64,000 nt of DNA from Prostheceraeus crozeri (taxonomy: Eukaryota > Platyhelminthes > Polycladida > Euryleptidae), in NCBI GenBank assembly GCA_907163375.1, contig CAJQUW010002118.1:186001-250000 (forward strand), read 5' to 3'. Below, one piece after another: positions 54,159 to 64,000 of this stretch. Made by a program: the position numbers and the translations under genes. The first letter of the stretch is position 1. The number at the start of each line of letters is the position of its first letter. The notes under the pieces were generated by a model. The model had not been told where the DNA came from. It saw only the letters and a program-made list of their open reading frames with translations, and did no database searches.

Positions 54159-55410
54159 GTGCAAAATTTCCATCTACTTCTTGTTTGCTTATACCATCCT
54201 TTCTGGAATGATACAGCTGCAAATGATTCTGCTATGACTTGCATTGCTGAAGTAGTTGATTATGGTTTCCTACGTTTCGGGGTCAACGTGCGTGTAATTT
54301 TATGTGGTGATTTTAATGATCGTCGCCATCAGTTCTCAACAGTTTCTAGTATGTGCCGTCTCACTTCCTTGATTGACTTTCCGACTCGTGGAGGTCATTG
54401 CTTGGATCAAATATTCACCAACTTTTCTACGAGCATCAAATGCACGTCCAAGCCTCCGATTGGTTGCTCAGATCATGTCGTCGTTGTTTGGAAACCAGCA
54501 CAAAATACTCGGCCTACTACCTCAAAAATGATGGTAACAAAAATGTCTCGTGCCAACAGTTCAGCCTTTTATTCGGCTATGTCCAGCTATGATTGGCTTG
54601 GCTTGATTCAGAGCACGGGCGATTTGAATGATGCCGCGGCCTTGTTATGTGACAGCATTTATCATCTATTCGATTTTTTCTTTCCGCATCGAATGGTTAG
54701 AGTTCGATCTGATGATCCTCCATGGATGAAGTTGTCACTTAAAATTCTCATTGATGATCGTGATCGGGCCTATTCAAGTGGACAGTTTGCAAAATACAAA
54801 CGGCTACGTAAAGAAGTCAATAATCGTATTCGTCATCTCAAATTCAAGTTTATGGAATCGACGGCATCGACTGGAGATAATAAGAAACTTTGGAAATCAC
54901 TGCGTGTTCTAGGCAATTACACAAGAAACAATAGTCATCATCATGAATTCTCGGTCAGTGATCTGAATGCCTTTTTCACTTCGAATTTTCAGAGTGAGTC
55001 TGGTGCTTTGGAGGCTTACTTTTCAATTAATTGGAATGAGGCCATCCCTATTTTGACAGAAGCCGAAGTTTTTCGGATGTTGAGTACTACTTCCAATAAA
55101 AGTGCGGGTCCTGATGGTGTTCCCCCATGGGTGATCAGAGACTGTGCTGATTTTCTTTGTCCTACTATTACACATCTATTCAACCGTTCATTGAGTGAGG
55201 GCTGTGTTCCTTTATGCTTGAAGATGTCTCATGTTACACCTGTTCCTAAATGTGAGAAACCGACGACTGCATCTCACTTTCGCCCTATCTCTATTTTGCC
55301 TATTTTGTCAAAAATTTTGGAGAAAATTGTCCGTCAAAAATTTATTTTTCCTGTTATCAAGCACAGAGTGGACCCTTGTCAATTTGCCTATATTCCCCGT
55401 CCGGGCTCTG
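54159..55410 (+). CDS. LINE ORF2, first part: AP endonuclease C terminus and RT start
   Basis: Endonuclease motifs visible are VCLYHPFWND, VILCGDFNDR and LIDFPTRGGHCLDQIFTN then GCSDHVVVVW (the SDH motif). A linker with basic helices follows. The RT begins with SNKSAGPDGVPPWVIRDC, SHVTPVPKCEKP and FRPISILPILSKILEKI (RT motifs 1-2). The N-terminal third of the endonuclease is missing or frameshifted upstream of 54,159. The frame runs up to the inserted transposon and resumes at 58,862. Confidence 0.85.
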
Positions 55411-56102
55411 GGGCCTATTTCAATTTAAGGTAACTAAGCCTTAAGTACCTTAAGGTACCTTAAAAACATCCTTAGTATGTTTCAGTTTTAAGGTGTAGGT
55501 ACCTTAAGGAAGTGCGTCATTTTGTAGGTGCCTTAAGGCGCCTCTACCTTGAGGAAGACATGTTGAATTGCTTTAAGGTACCTAAGCCACCTTCAAGGGA
55601 CGTTTCAATTCAAGTTGAGGTAGCCTTACCTAAATGCTTTTTTAAGTATTTAAGATAGCTACCTTATTGGATTGTATTACCACCCAAATAGATAGAAAAA
55701 AATGCTACTTTAAGGGCAATAATTACTTCTTTGTTATGAAAGGATACATTGAGTATATAATTTCTAAGATTTAACCTATGTATTAATAGAATTGCCTGGC
55801 ATTTAATTTAGGACTATTCAGTCAGTCACTTATTCGGTTTGTTTAACGTAATGAATACACTAGGCTAATATCTAATCAATTTAGGTTTAAAGTACACGAA
55901 ATATATTATTATCTGAATTTAATTCTCGCTTATAGATGTTACCGAAGCCTAATTAAAAATAATTTATCCAATGAATTCATCTCACAATATTGTTGCTTGA
56001 TAGTAGAGTAGATTATGTTGCGTTATTTCATAAATAAATAATAATACATGAATCCAAGATAATAATTTATTTCATAGAAATCAATGACATAACGTTCGTC
56101 AG

Positions 56103-56743
56103 TCATAAATGGTTCATTAACCTAGCGGTCTTTTCCACGTAATACTCTCGCTTCGCCTGAAGTAGTTCCATTCGGATCTTGTGCTCTTTACGTTTTTGAA
56201 GAATTTCTTCTTCCAATTTCTTGCACGCTAGTTTTGCCACGTCAGATGAGGAGAAATGATTGCTCGATGAGTTTATCTGTTCACTACATGCGACAGAAGT
56301 ATCCGTGTCCTGAGTTAACGTCGCATTCTCATCGCCGTAACCACAGTTTTCTTTATCTTCCTCCACAGGTACATTTGAACTTGTTGCCCCTTTGATCTGT
56401 ACAAGGGATGGGTTATCCCGTCCCATGATATCCCAGCAAAGTTCCATTACTGGGTCTGTAGCCATAGGAGGTCCACCACCCGTTGCTGATCGGCTTTGGC
56501 CAATCTTCGTGACAACTGCCGCAACTTTGATTTTAAGTTGTCCCATTTCTTTAGTATCTTCTCTACGGTAACACCATCCATTTTAGTTATATCAATGAAA
56601 TCATCACACAATTGTTTCCAGCTTGTGGACTTATTATTCACAGTAAGTTTATTATCAATTTTACAAAATAAAGAATCACTTCTTTCTTGAATAAGGGATA
56701 GCATCGACAGGATTTGTTCATTTGAAAATAGGATGTTTGGCAT
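56103..56743 (-). pseudogene. Harbinger Myb/SANT-like accessory protein
   Basis: The protein starts at 56,743 with FSNEQILSMLSLIQER, then SWKQLCDDFIDI and VEKILKKWDNLKSKLRQ, a trihelix/MADF-type DNA-binding domain. After it come the TGGGPP motif and an acidic linker, and then a C-terminal basic coiled coil (ACKKLEEEILQKRKEHKIRMELL). The two halves are in different frames overlapping at 56,447-56,546, so a frameshift lies there. This protein normally helps the transposase enter the nucleus and bind subterminal sites. Confidence 0.75.
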
Positions 56744-57043
56744 GTTGGTAGATATGGCAGTTGTATCGGAACGTCGTAACGGAACTTGTATCGACCATTC
56801 GACTGTCAGGTATGACGCTCACAAGATATTATATTAGAAGAATACCGCGTGTGATGACGCAGCCAAGTTCCCTAACCCTCGAAAATGTAGGCTATTGTCT
56901 TTCCAAGTTCTTATTGTCACCCTTCCGATGTCAATCTCTTTAACAGGTGATATGACGTAGCCATAGAAATAAATTGTTTATCTGCGCTGCTGAATCATTA
57001 TTTTGCCTGAATTTCATTCTTTAGGAGCTCAAACTAAAATGCT

Positions 57044-58107
57044 ATGGACGAAACTATTTTGATCGAGTCTGCGGAAAAAATCGAAAGATCTTTTAACGTG
57101 CTCTCACGCCTGCCTCGATATATCAGTGATCCGTGTAATCCATTTGAACGATATAATGACGCTTTATTTTTCCAACATTTTCAATTTACAAAAGAATCAG
57201 CAAAAGTTGTCATCGAAAAGCTTATACCTTTCTTATCGGAGAAGAACTGTTATTGTAATAGTATTTCTCCATTTATGAGAATACTATACACACTGCCCTA
57301 TTTGGGCACCAGAAACTGTTTTTGGAATATTGGTAATGAAGAATCTGTTTCTACAACCGCTGCGTGGCGTAGTATTTATGACGGCATTAATGCTCTCTGT
57401 AGAAATGAGGTAGTACAACACTGGATTCCATGGTTTAACTTCGACAGTGCTCAAACAATGGCTACTCGCTTTCAACAGAAATACCATTTAAGACGAGTGA
57501 TTGCCGCGATAGATGGCACACACACTGTCCTCTTCTACAACCATCTGTGCACGAAGCAGCATATATCAATCGCAAAGGATGGGCAAGTATCCATGTCATG
57601 GTTGTATGTGATATTGACTATGTTATTCGGTATTTTGATTGCTCTTGGCCTGGATCAACTCACGACGCAAGAGTCTTGTCTGAATCAAGCCTCCATGGAT
57701 TAATGCAAGAACTAAATGGGTTTTCACTGATTGGAGACTCTGGATATCCGTGTCGGAATTGGTGCCTAACGCCTTTCCCAGCTAATATTCCTCTTGATTC
57801 AAATCAATTGCGTTACCAGCGGCGTTTGTGTGCAGCAAGAGTTCATGTGGAACAAACAATTGGCATATTAAAAAACCGATGCAGAATTCTACAACGACCG
57901 TATCATTCCAAAGTTGATAAAGTTGGCTTGGTATTCAAAGCCTCTTGTGTGATGAATAATATGGCCAGAAAATTCAACTTAAATGATCCCTCTGAAATGG
58001 AAAGTGAAACTTCTCTCGAGCAGCCGTCCGATAGCTTCTCAAGCAACACAGGAATCGGAGGAAATGTTATACGAAACTCTAATGTAAATAGCTATTGTCG
58101 ATCATAA
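57044..58107 (+). pseudogene. PIF/Harbinger DDE transposase (HARBI1-like), one frameshift
   Basis: The N-terminal part (57,044-57,540) carries a helix-turn-helix-like region and the first catalytic block VIAAIDGTHT. The second part (57,547-58,107, next frame) has YINRKGWASIHVMVVCDID, the second block CSWPGSTHDARVL with GDSGYPCRNW, and the glutamate in ARVHVEQTIGILKNRCRIL. The order and size are normal for a transposase of about 350 residues. One frameshift between about 57,520 and 57,547 separates the parts, so this copy is probably inactive, though only recently. Confidence 0.88.
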
Positions 58108-58861
58108 CTGTATTTGTACTCGTAAGCTTATAGTGTGTGATATGTAGGCTAATGTAAATCATGTTAAGAAATTGAGGAGATATTTCTGAAAATAGGCTTT
58201 CGTAATTAGTATATTAAATACATCGTAACGGTAATGTTTGTTCAACCGATATTTCATTACATTTTCTACTAAAACATCGACAACGTTCATATCAATCATG
58301 TCGTCGTGAAGCCGTTTCAATCTCGTTTAAATAATATCAGTGACAAAAATTGTGATAGATTTTGCAAATTGAAGAATCAGATTCTTCTTGTAACCGGAGT
58401 TACTTGAATAATGTCATAATTTGTTTTTACATAAAACAAGTGAAACAATGTATCAAGTGATCTGCACTTCAAGCATTATAAGTGACAAATCTTTCTCTGT
58501 TGTTAATATCATAAGAGATTTCACTTGACTGAGTATAATAACGAGATCATACACGTAGATACCGTATCTAATTCGCAGCGCGTTCGGATTTCCCTTTCAT
58601 TTTATCTCTCTGTACTTAGTGTGAAGCTTTCATGCCTGTCTCACACGCCCCTCGCGTCTCAACAATACCACCGCTTTGACATTATAACGTGATTCATTCA
58701 TCACCTTAAGGTACTTAGGCTCCTTAAGGTACCTCAAGGAAGTGTCGTCTTTTGACTACCTTAAAACTGAAACAGACTTAACCACCTATGAAGCAGCTCC
58801 TTTTTGCTACCTTACCTTAAGGCACTTAAGGTAGTGCACCTTAAATTGAAATAGGCCCCTG

Positions 58862-59898
58862 GAGTCACTTCGGCTGTTGTTCTAGCATATCACAAAGTTA
58901 TTGAATTTTTGGATAAAAAGTCTGGCGCTGTTAGAATTATGACAACTGATTTTTCTAAGGCTTTTGATAAATTGCTGCACTCTACTATTGTTTCAGCTTG
59001 TGTCAAGTTTGATTTGCCTAATTTTGTAGTCAGATGGGCGTATAGTTTCTTGTCTTGTCGAAGACAGCGAGTAAAATTTATTGGTGGTGTGACATCTGAT
59101 TGGAGTTGTGTACCAAGTGGTGTCCCTCAAGGAAGTGTAATTGGGCCAGTATTGTTCTGCTTGGCTACTGATTCGCTTTCTGCTGTCTGTTGGAATACCT
59201 TCATGGTGCGCTATGCCGATGATGTTACCTTCCTTCATTTTATTCGAGACAGCTCTGAAGATAATCTCCAGCAAGAGCTTAATAGCATTGATAGATGGTC
59301 CTCCGATATTGGCTTGCCTCTCAATAAAAATAAGTGTTTTGTAATGGACATTGTAACAAAAAAGAATCTGGTTTTGTCTGATGTTTATTTTCCAGATGGT
59401 AATGCCTTGTGTCAGGTCTCATACATTCGCATTCTGGGCGTCACTTTTTCTAGTGACATGAAGTGGAATTTGTATTTGGATGATTTGGTTATGAAAGCGA
59501 GGAAGAGACTTTATGTGATGTACAATCTTAAGAGATCGGGTTGCCCTGCTACCCTTATGTACAGATCATATGTCGCTTTTATTCGCTCCATATTTTTATT
59601 TGCTTATCCAGTTTATTGCAATGCACCGGACTATCTACAATTATTTAATAAAATAATGCGCTTGGAGAAGCGAGTGTTTAGGATTATCAATTCGAATGAG
59701 TTTCCTTCATTCATCGAAGTTGCCACAAAGATGTGTTACAAAATGATTTCATCAATTGAGGGGTCGTCTTCTCACCCCTTGTCTGTTATGTTCCAACCGC
59801 ATAATTGTCGACTAATTCGTTCTCAGTGCACTTTGCGTCCACCATTCGCAAAAACTGAACGCTTTCGTTGTTCATTTATAAAATTTTGTATTCTTTGA
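58862..59898 (+). CDS. LINE ORF2, second part: RT catalytic core and C terminus
   Basis: The frame continues from the inserted transposon. It contains MTTDFSKAFDKL (RT motif A), PSGVPQGSVIGPVLF (motif B), MVRYADDVTFLH (YADD, motif C), then LPLNKNKC and YIRILGVTFSSDMKW, followed by the family C-terminal segment (AFIRSIFLFAYPVY). The stop at 59,896-59,898 is followed by AATAAA and the (ATT)n tail. Confidence 0.88.
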
Positions 59899-59977
59899 TC
59901 TTGCACTTTTGTAATGCGTTCACCGACTGTAACCATGTGAAGCAATAAAGACATCATTATTATTATTATATATCTTC

Positions 59978-60778
59978 CAAATATTGCTGCTTGGGCGGGT
60001 GGATTGGCGGATGTGGGAACTGTGCGCCACTAGGGCTTCGCAGAATATCCAAACTAACGATTGATGACAGTGATTGATTGTTGCGATCTGGCTTATCAAC
60101 ATCAAAATCACAATCATCCGAATAAACGCTTTCCAACGGATAGCGCATCAATTCATACATGTGTTGTCAGCGTCATGAGGATCGTCAAGGTCATCTGCTT
60201 CTGGATAATGTTTTGAATCTTCAATTCAATTTCATCACTGGAAATTCCAAGGGCTGTTATAGCCTCACTATAACATTAACATGAACTTTTGAGGGCGGGA
60301 GACAACCGCCGAATAACCGCAAAATTTTAAGAAATGTATAGTACTAAGTGAAGGATAAAACGTAAGCAATTTGCATACAGGGCTGCGACCAGCTAATTTT
60401 TTGTAACCGGTTCTCTTCCGGACGTCGTACGCAATTCTAATTGCTTAAGGAAAGTGTAATCGGTTAACCAGTTATCGGTTAACAGATCCCAGCCTTCTAT
60501 GCAAATGGAACCGCTTGGTAAACATGACCAAATCTTTATTTATGTGTTGTTGAGCAAAGTTACCTGTGGCCCCATTGGTATTCAATATTAATATAATGAT
60601 GGCCATAGAGTAGACAGGGTCTTCTGTTATTCATGTTAGGAATTTTCTTGTTGTAAACATATTATTTTCATGTTGTTTTCATGTTATAACATTCATATAG
60701 CAGCGGCGCATTTACATTTTTCTTAAGTAGTTGTGTCTCTTTTTTGCACAGAATTTCAAGAAATGAAGTTCTTTTCAG
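59978..60778. other. Intronic sequence
   Basis: No gene or named repeat was recognised before the next exon acceptor. Confidence 0.4.
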
Positions 60779-61130
60779 ATGAGAGACGAAAACAACTTCC
60801 ATTCAACGAACATTCAGACGAACGCCTCCGCCATTTTGTATGTGAAGAGTTCTCCGACAGTCAGAAGTATTCTAGTTCATCCACAAAATCCAAAAAGCGG
60901 TGAAAATGTCACAGTTACCTGTATCTACTACAAAGGATTTCCACCGACATCTCGACAAATACAGGGAATTGGATATTTGTCGCATCTCAATCCTTCCAAT
61001 GAAGAAGTGTCGGAACTTAGTTGGGATGTCCGGATGTCATGGAATTGGCGAGCAGAAATTTCCCAAGATAAGAAGATTATTGGTTGTCGTTTAGGACTTG
61101 CTACAAGGGATGTGCGGCTTGATGTACACT
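60779..61130 (+). CDS. Host exon encoding an immunoglobulin-like domain
   Basis: The donor CACT/GTGAGT at 61,131 is strong. The acceptor is probably TTCTTTTCAG before 60,779 or an AG a few bases later; a stop in frame further upstream excludes the AG at 60,751. The translation has ILYVKSSPTVRSILVHPQNPKSGENVTVTCIYY, split in practice by strand turns: a proline-rich A strand, the first cysteine (VTVTC), and the second in KIIGCRLGL. It ends DVRLDVHC. This is consistent with an Ig-fold exon following the one at 47,323. Confidence 0.6.
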
Positions 61131-62085
61131 GTGAGTCAGTGAGAAGATTTTTGAAAGGACTTCTACATATTCATTGTATTTTTTTATTAACCTCAATGAC
61201 TTCTCCTATTTTTTGGTAGACTGCACACTGACGATGTCTGCATTTTCGCTGTTGCTTAGCACAGCATTTCAAGCAAGCTAATTTTAATTATCGAGATGCA
61301 TAAAAAATAATACAATGTTTTTTTTCAACTGTTTCTCGAAAATGAATGCGGATATTGACCTAAACAAAGAAATGTTGACATTGTAAATCAAATTATCTAA
61401 AATTGACCTGCATGAGAACGTATTTCAATGGAATTAAGTGCGCAAAACGTGCGCACATAATCAATATTGCACTGAGATATCATTGTGTTATCTAAATTGA
61501 TTTTTGATTATCTAGGAAATTCACCAAATTTGCAAATTACACACCTTAAGAATTGACACATTGATCACGATCATCGCAAAGCAAGCATTCAATCATGAAC
61601 GCTTCACCCAAAATCCACACAGGCTGATTCAAGTCTTCAAAGCGGTCAATAACAAGTCAGAATTTTGTAATCCTTTCTTTAACCAATTTATTTCCAGTAA
61701 TCATTTAAACGAACAGTTCAACTATCATTTTTTGGACGCACCGATGATGCAGAGTGTCAAAAGAAAAATGCGATTCTCATGGTACAAATTCCTATCCTCG
61801 CACGGTGCTAAATGCGCCCGCAGATTGCGTTTGTAAAATTAGTTATTGATAAATAGATCAGTAACTAATATGCTACATACACATTTTCACTTTTGTTAAA
61901 TCAGATTATTTTGATCTTCAAATTACAAGACTCTCAACCATTCTTCAACTTTAAAGACATTTTCATAGCTTCTTGCATGGAGATTAACTATGGAGCTGTC
62001 CATGGGTCAGATCCCCTTCCTTCGATGCGATGAACAGTAAGGGGCTAAACAGTGGCCTTGGTGCACCCCATGCCTACACTGTAAA
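61131..62085. other. Intronic sequence
   Basis: No gene or named repeat was recognised. A 91-codon frame at 61,561-61,836 shows no family features. Confidence 0.4.
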
Positions 62086-62099
62086 TCGCTGGATGCGAA

Positions 62100-62352
62100 A
62101 ATTGCATACGAACATATACCAAATTCACATACAACTTGAAACTAACATTTGATACGAGATTCTCGTATGTTTACAGAGATCTGATATGTTTTTCATACGA
62201 AACCTCACTTACTTTCGTATGTGATTGGTATGTAGCGATACGAACTATTCTATCTGTGATTGGCTGTTTTACGATGAAATACGAGTTGTTGGTATGTTTT
62301 AGATACGAGACCCGATGCAAATTCGTCATCATTCGTATCTGTTTCGTATGAC
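62100..62352. repeat. Cluster of ATACGA/TCGTAT motifs
   Basis: About ten copies of ATACGA or its reverse complement fall within 250 bases, including the palindrome ATACGAGATTCTCGTAT near 62,143. It resembles the body of a short nonautonomous DNA transposon or MITE, but clear ends were not found. Confidence 0.55.
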
Positions 62353-62892
62353 GAGCTTTAAGTCACACAACAAAAAAATATGCAGCACATACTACTGTCA
62401 AATAACTTTTTTCAGTAATACCAGTCGTGAACATTTCTTTGTGAAAGTGTGGTATTTAACTAGATTAGATTTATTGTGAATTTTATGCTGCATGTCGTCG
62501 TTGCTACTTGCCCAGTAACATTAACAGGACACTTGGTTAGCTCTACTTTATGAACCAAGATGATAACCATCAATTCACTCAAACGATATCTTTTGTGTAA
62601 CCATGTTGACTTACCGTGTGTCCCATAAGCCACGCAAATTCTAAATTGGTCCCATTTCCTGAATTTATATAGTAGAGACTCGCGGTTTTTTTGTAAACTG
62701 AAACTGAAACTGGGGGTTTTATATGTTCTCCTACTATTTCTGTCCATTTCTGAAACAAAAAAAAATAACAAAGAGATGCAGTATGCAATTATATTTTGTT
62801 GATAACAAGAATGATAAGAGATTATAACAACAAGATACTACATAACAAATGCAACAAGATCCAATATCTACAAAAAGAAAGGCAATGTTCGA

Positions 62893-63854
62893 TTAGAGGC
62901 AGTGTTCAAGAGGTCCTCCGTCACACTCAATCACTTTCTGTAATCTCGAAGGCAGATGGTGAACAAATCTTCTAAGCTCATCGGGATCAATTGCTTCAAT
63001 CACCATAGTGATTCGGTCTTGCAATTCGTCGAGACTTGTTGGGGTAAAGCAATGATGCACACGGTCCTTTACAACGCTCCAGAAGTAATAGTCTAACAGT
63101 GTTAGATCTGGGGAATGGGCCGGCCAACGATTAGGATATCCTCCGGCAATGATCCGATCATCATGAAATAAGCTAGAAAGATACGATCTAGCAATCACAG
63201 AGAAATGGGGTAGAGCTCCATCTTGTTGGAAAACAGTTGAATTAATGCGGCGTCTCCTTCTGATTTGGGGGATCACATAGTCGCGAAGCATATTGGTGTA
63301 GTTCTCGCCTGTGACGGTTCCCGGAAAAAAGAAAAGAGTAAATCGAAACTGAGCTGTATAGCCGAACCATACGCACACTTTTGGAGCATGAATATCGGTA
63401 TCCATGACCTCTCGCGGTTTCTCCGAGCCCCAAATGATGCAGTTATGACGATTGACGTGGCCGTCGATGGAGAAGTAGGACTCATCATTACATAGGATCG
63501 GCTCAAGATCTAAAGCACCGGAGAGCAGGAATCTTGCGAAGATAACCCGCCTTTCTTTGTCATAGTCGGAGAGCATCTGGTTGGTCTGAATGCGATATGG
63601 ATAGAGGTTCAATCTGTTCCGTAAGATCCGTTGAACACTAGTCTTAGGAACTCCAGTTTGATGAAAGATCGATCTACAACTGGCGGATCCTCGTTCTGGG
63701 TTTGCTTGTTGCGTTTCCAACTCCTCTTCGACTGCTGACACTCTATTATCCTCACAGCTTGGTCGACCCGAACGTGACTTGTCTGCCACAGACCAACAGA
63801 TTTGCCATTAGAAAAAAAGAGCTCAACAAGTTCAATTCGTGTTTCGAGATCCAT
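62893..63854 (-). pseudogene. Mariner/Tc1-type transposase (DD41D-like)
   Basis: From 63,789 down, the minus strand carries a long open frame with SRSGRPSCED (the linker after the HTH domains), CNDESYFSIDG (first catalytic D), TVFQQDGALPHFS (second D) and WPAHSPDLTLLDYYFWSVVKDRV (third D). I count about 42 residues between the second and third aspartates, close to the DD41D class. An N-terminal scrap MDLETRIELVELFFSNGKSV (63,795-63,854) is in another frame. Most of the HTH DNA-binding region is missing, so an internal deletion plus a frameshift disable the copy. Terminal repeats were not identified. Confidence 0.85.
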
Positions 63855-64000
63855 GCGTGTCGAAGTCTACCGGTAAGTTATGACTGATTGAAGGCATTGA
63901 ATTACCACATTACGAATCAAAGTGAATACAATTCACCACCACACGTGCGTCATTATTAGATGTTGAACACAACAATAGCATGATACTTTATCAGTGAACT

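Larger units (their letters stand above)
55411..58858 (+). mobile_element. PIF/Harbinger DNA transposon, apparently full length (3,448 bp)
   Basis: Perfect terminal inverted repeats start GGGCCTATTTCAATTTAAGG at 55,411 and end with the reverse complement at 58,858. They are flanked by CTG at 55,408-55,410 and 58,859-58,861, a 3-bp duplication as expected for the superfamily. It carries the two usual genes: a Myb-like DNA-binding protein (minus) and a DDE transposase (plus). Both subterminal regions (about 55,430-55,620 and 58,700-58,850) are packed with ACCTTAAGGT-like motifs. Confidence 0.93.
54050..59977 (+). mobile_element. CR1/Jockey-type LINE, split by a PIF/Harbinger insertion
   Basis: The LINE occupies 54,050-55,410 and 58,859-59,977. 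The 3' end has GCAATAAAGACATC followed by an (ATT)n tail (59,944-59,970). The 5' part is truncated inside the endonuclease domain. Removing the inserted Harbinger and one CTG copy restores the reading frame exactly, so the LINE frame was open across this point when the transposon landed. Confidence 0.85.

Noticed and set aside
56684-56695. A CAAGAAAGA-type match on the minus strand in the Harbinger
   Set aside because: No stem-loop lies upstream and it falls inside a coding frame, so it is probably chance.

Overview
The window looks like AT-rich genomic DNA of an invertebrate animal, probably marine. The evidence is exons of an extracellular CUB/immunoglobulin gene with GT-AG introns, one nuclear tRNA-like gene, and a mixed load of LINEs, Penelope-like elements, PIF/Harbinger, mariner, a divergent hAT-like transposon and two Polinton/Maverick elements. 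The species cannot be fixed from the sequence.

Bases 1-30,116 are dominated by two Polinton-type elements in tandem, both treated as fossils. Element A (before base 1 to about 14,922) carries the virion and integration genes, mostly on the minus strand: penton-like minor capsid, adenain-like protease, major capsid, pVI-like protein, chromodomain integrase, PX-like protein, packaging ATPase, small basic proteins and an IAP-like RING protein. Element B (15,729-30,116) has terminal inverted repeats beginning AGTAGTAATC and a perfect 6-bp target duplication AATGTG. It carries the replication and transcription side: protein-primed family B DNA polymerase, a TBP-like protein, possible PC4-like proteins and a multi-exon zinc-finger gene. 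The gene sets are largely complementary, while the right arms (coiled-coil gene plus a long noncoding block) are shared. Both elements have a plus-strand early-type gene that ends in a histone-mRNA-like stem-loop followed by an exact CAAGAAAGA downstream element. Both also carry many copies of TTGATAGCAA, and B has clusters of AP-1-like TGAGTCA sites.

Bases 30,117-64,000 look like introns of a host gene on the plus strand. Recognisable exons are CUB (31,109-31,471), Ig-like (47,323-47,676) and Ig-like (about 60,779-61,130). The introns hold RTE-type LINE remnants (31.8-32.6 and 33.9-36.0 kb), a tRNA-like gene (38.75 kb), Penelope-like pieces (39.8-41.1 and 46.4-46.7 kb), a hAT-like transposon with 8-bp duplications (42,019-45,847), minus-strand LINE remnants (48.4-50.1 and 51.5-52.5 kb), a long LINE (54.1-59.98 kb) split by a complete PIF/Harbinger element (55,411-58,858), and a mariner-type transposase (62.9-63.85 kb).

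If the elements were ever active as a pair, A would supply integration, packaging and capsid and B would supply replication and transcription control. This is inference; independent decay of two once-complete elements explains the same picture.
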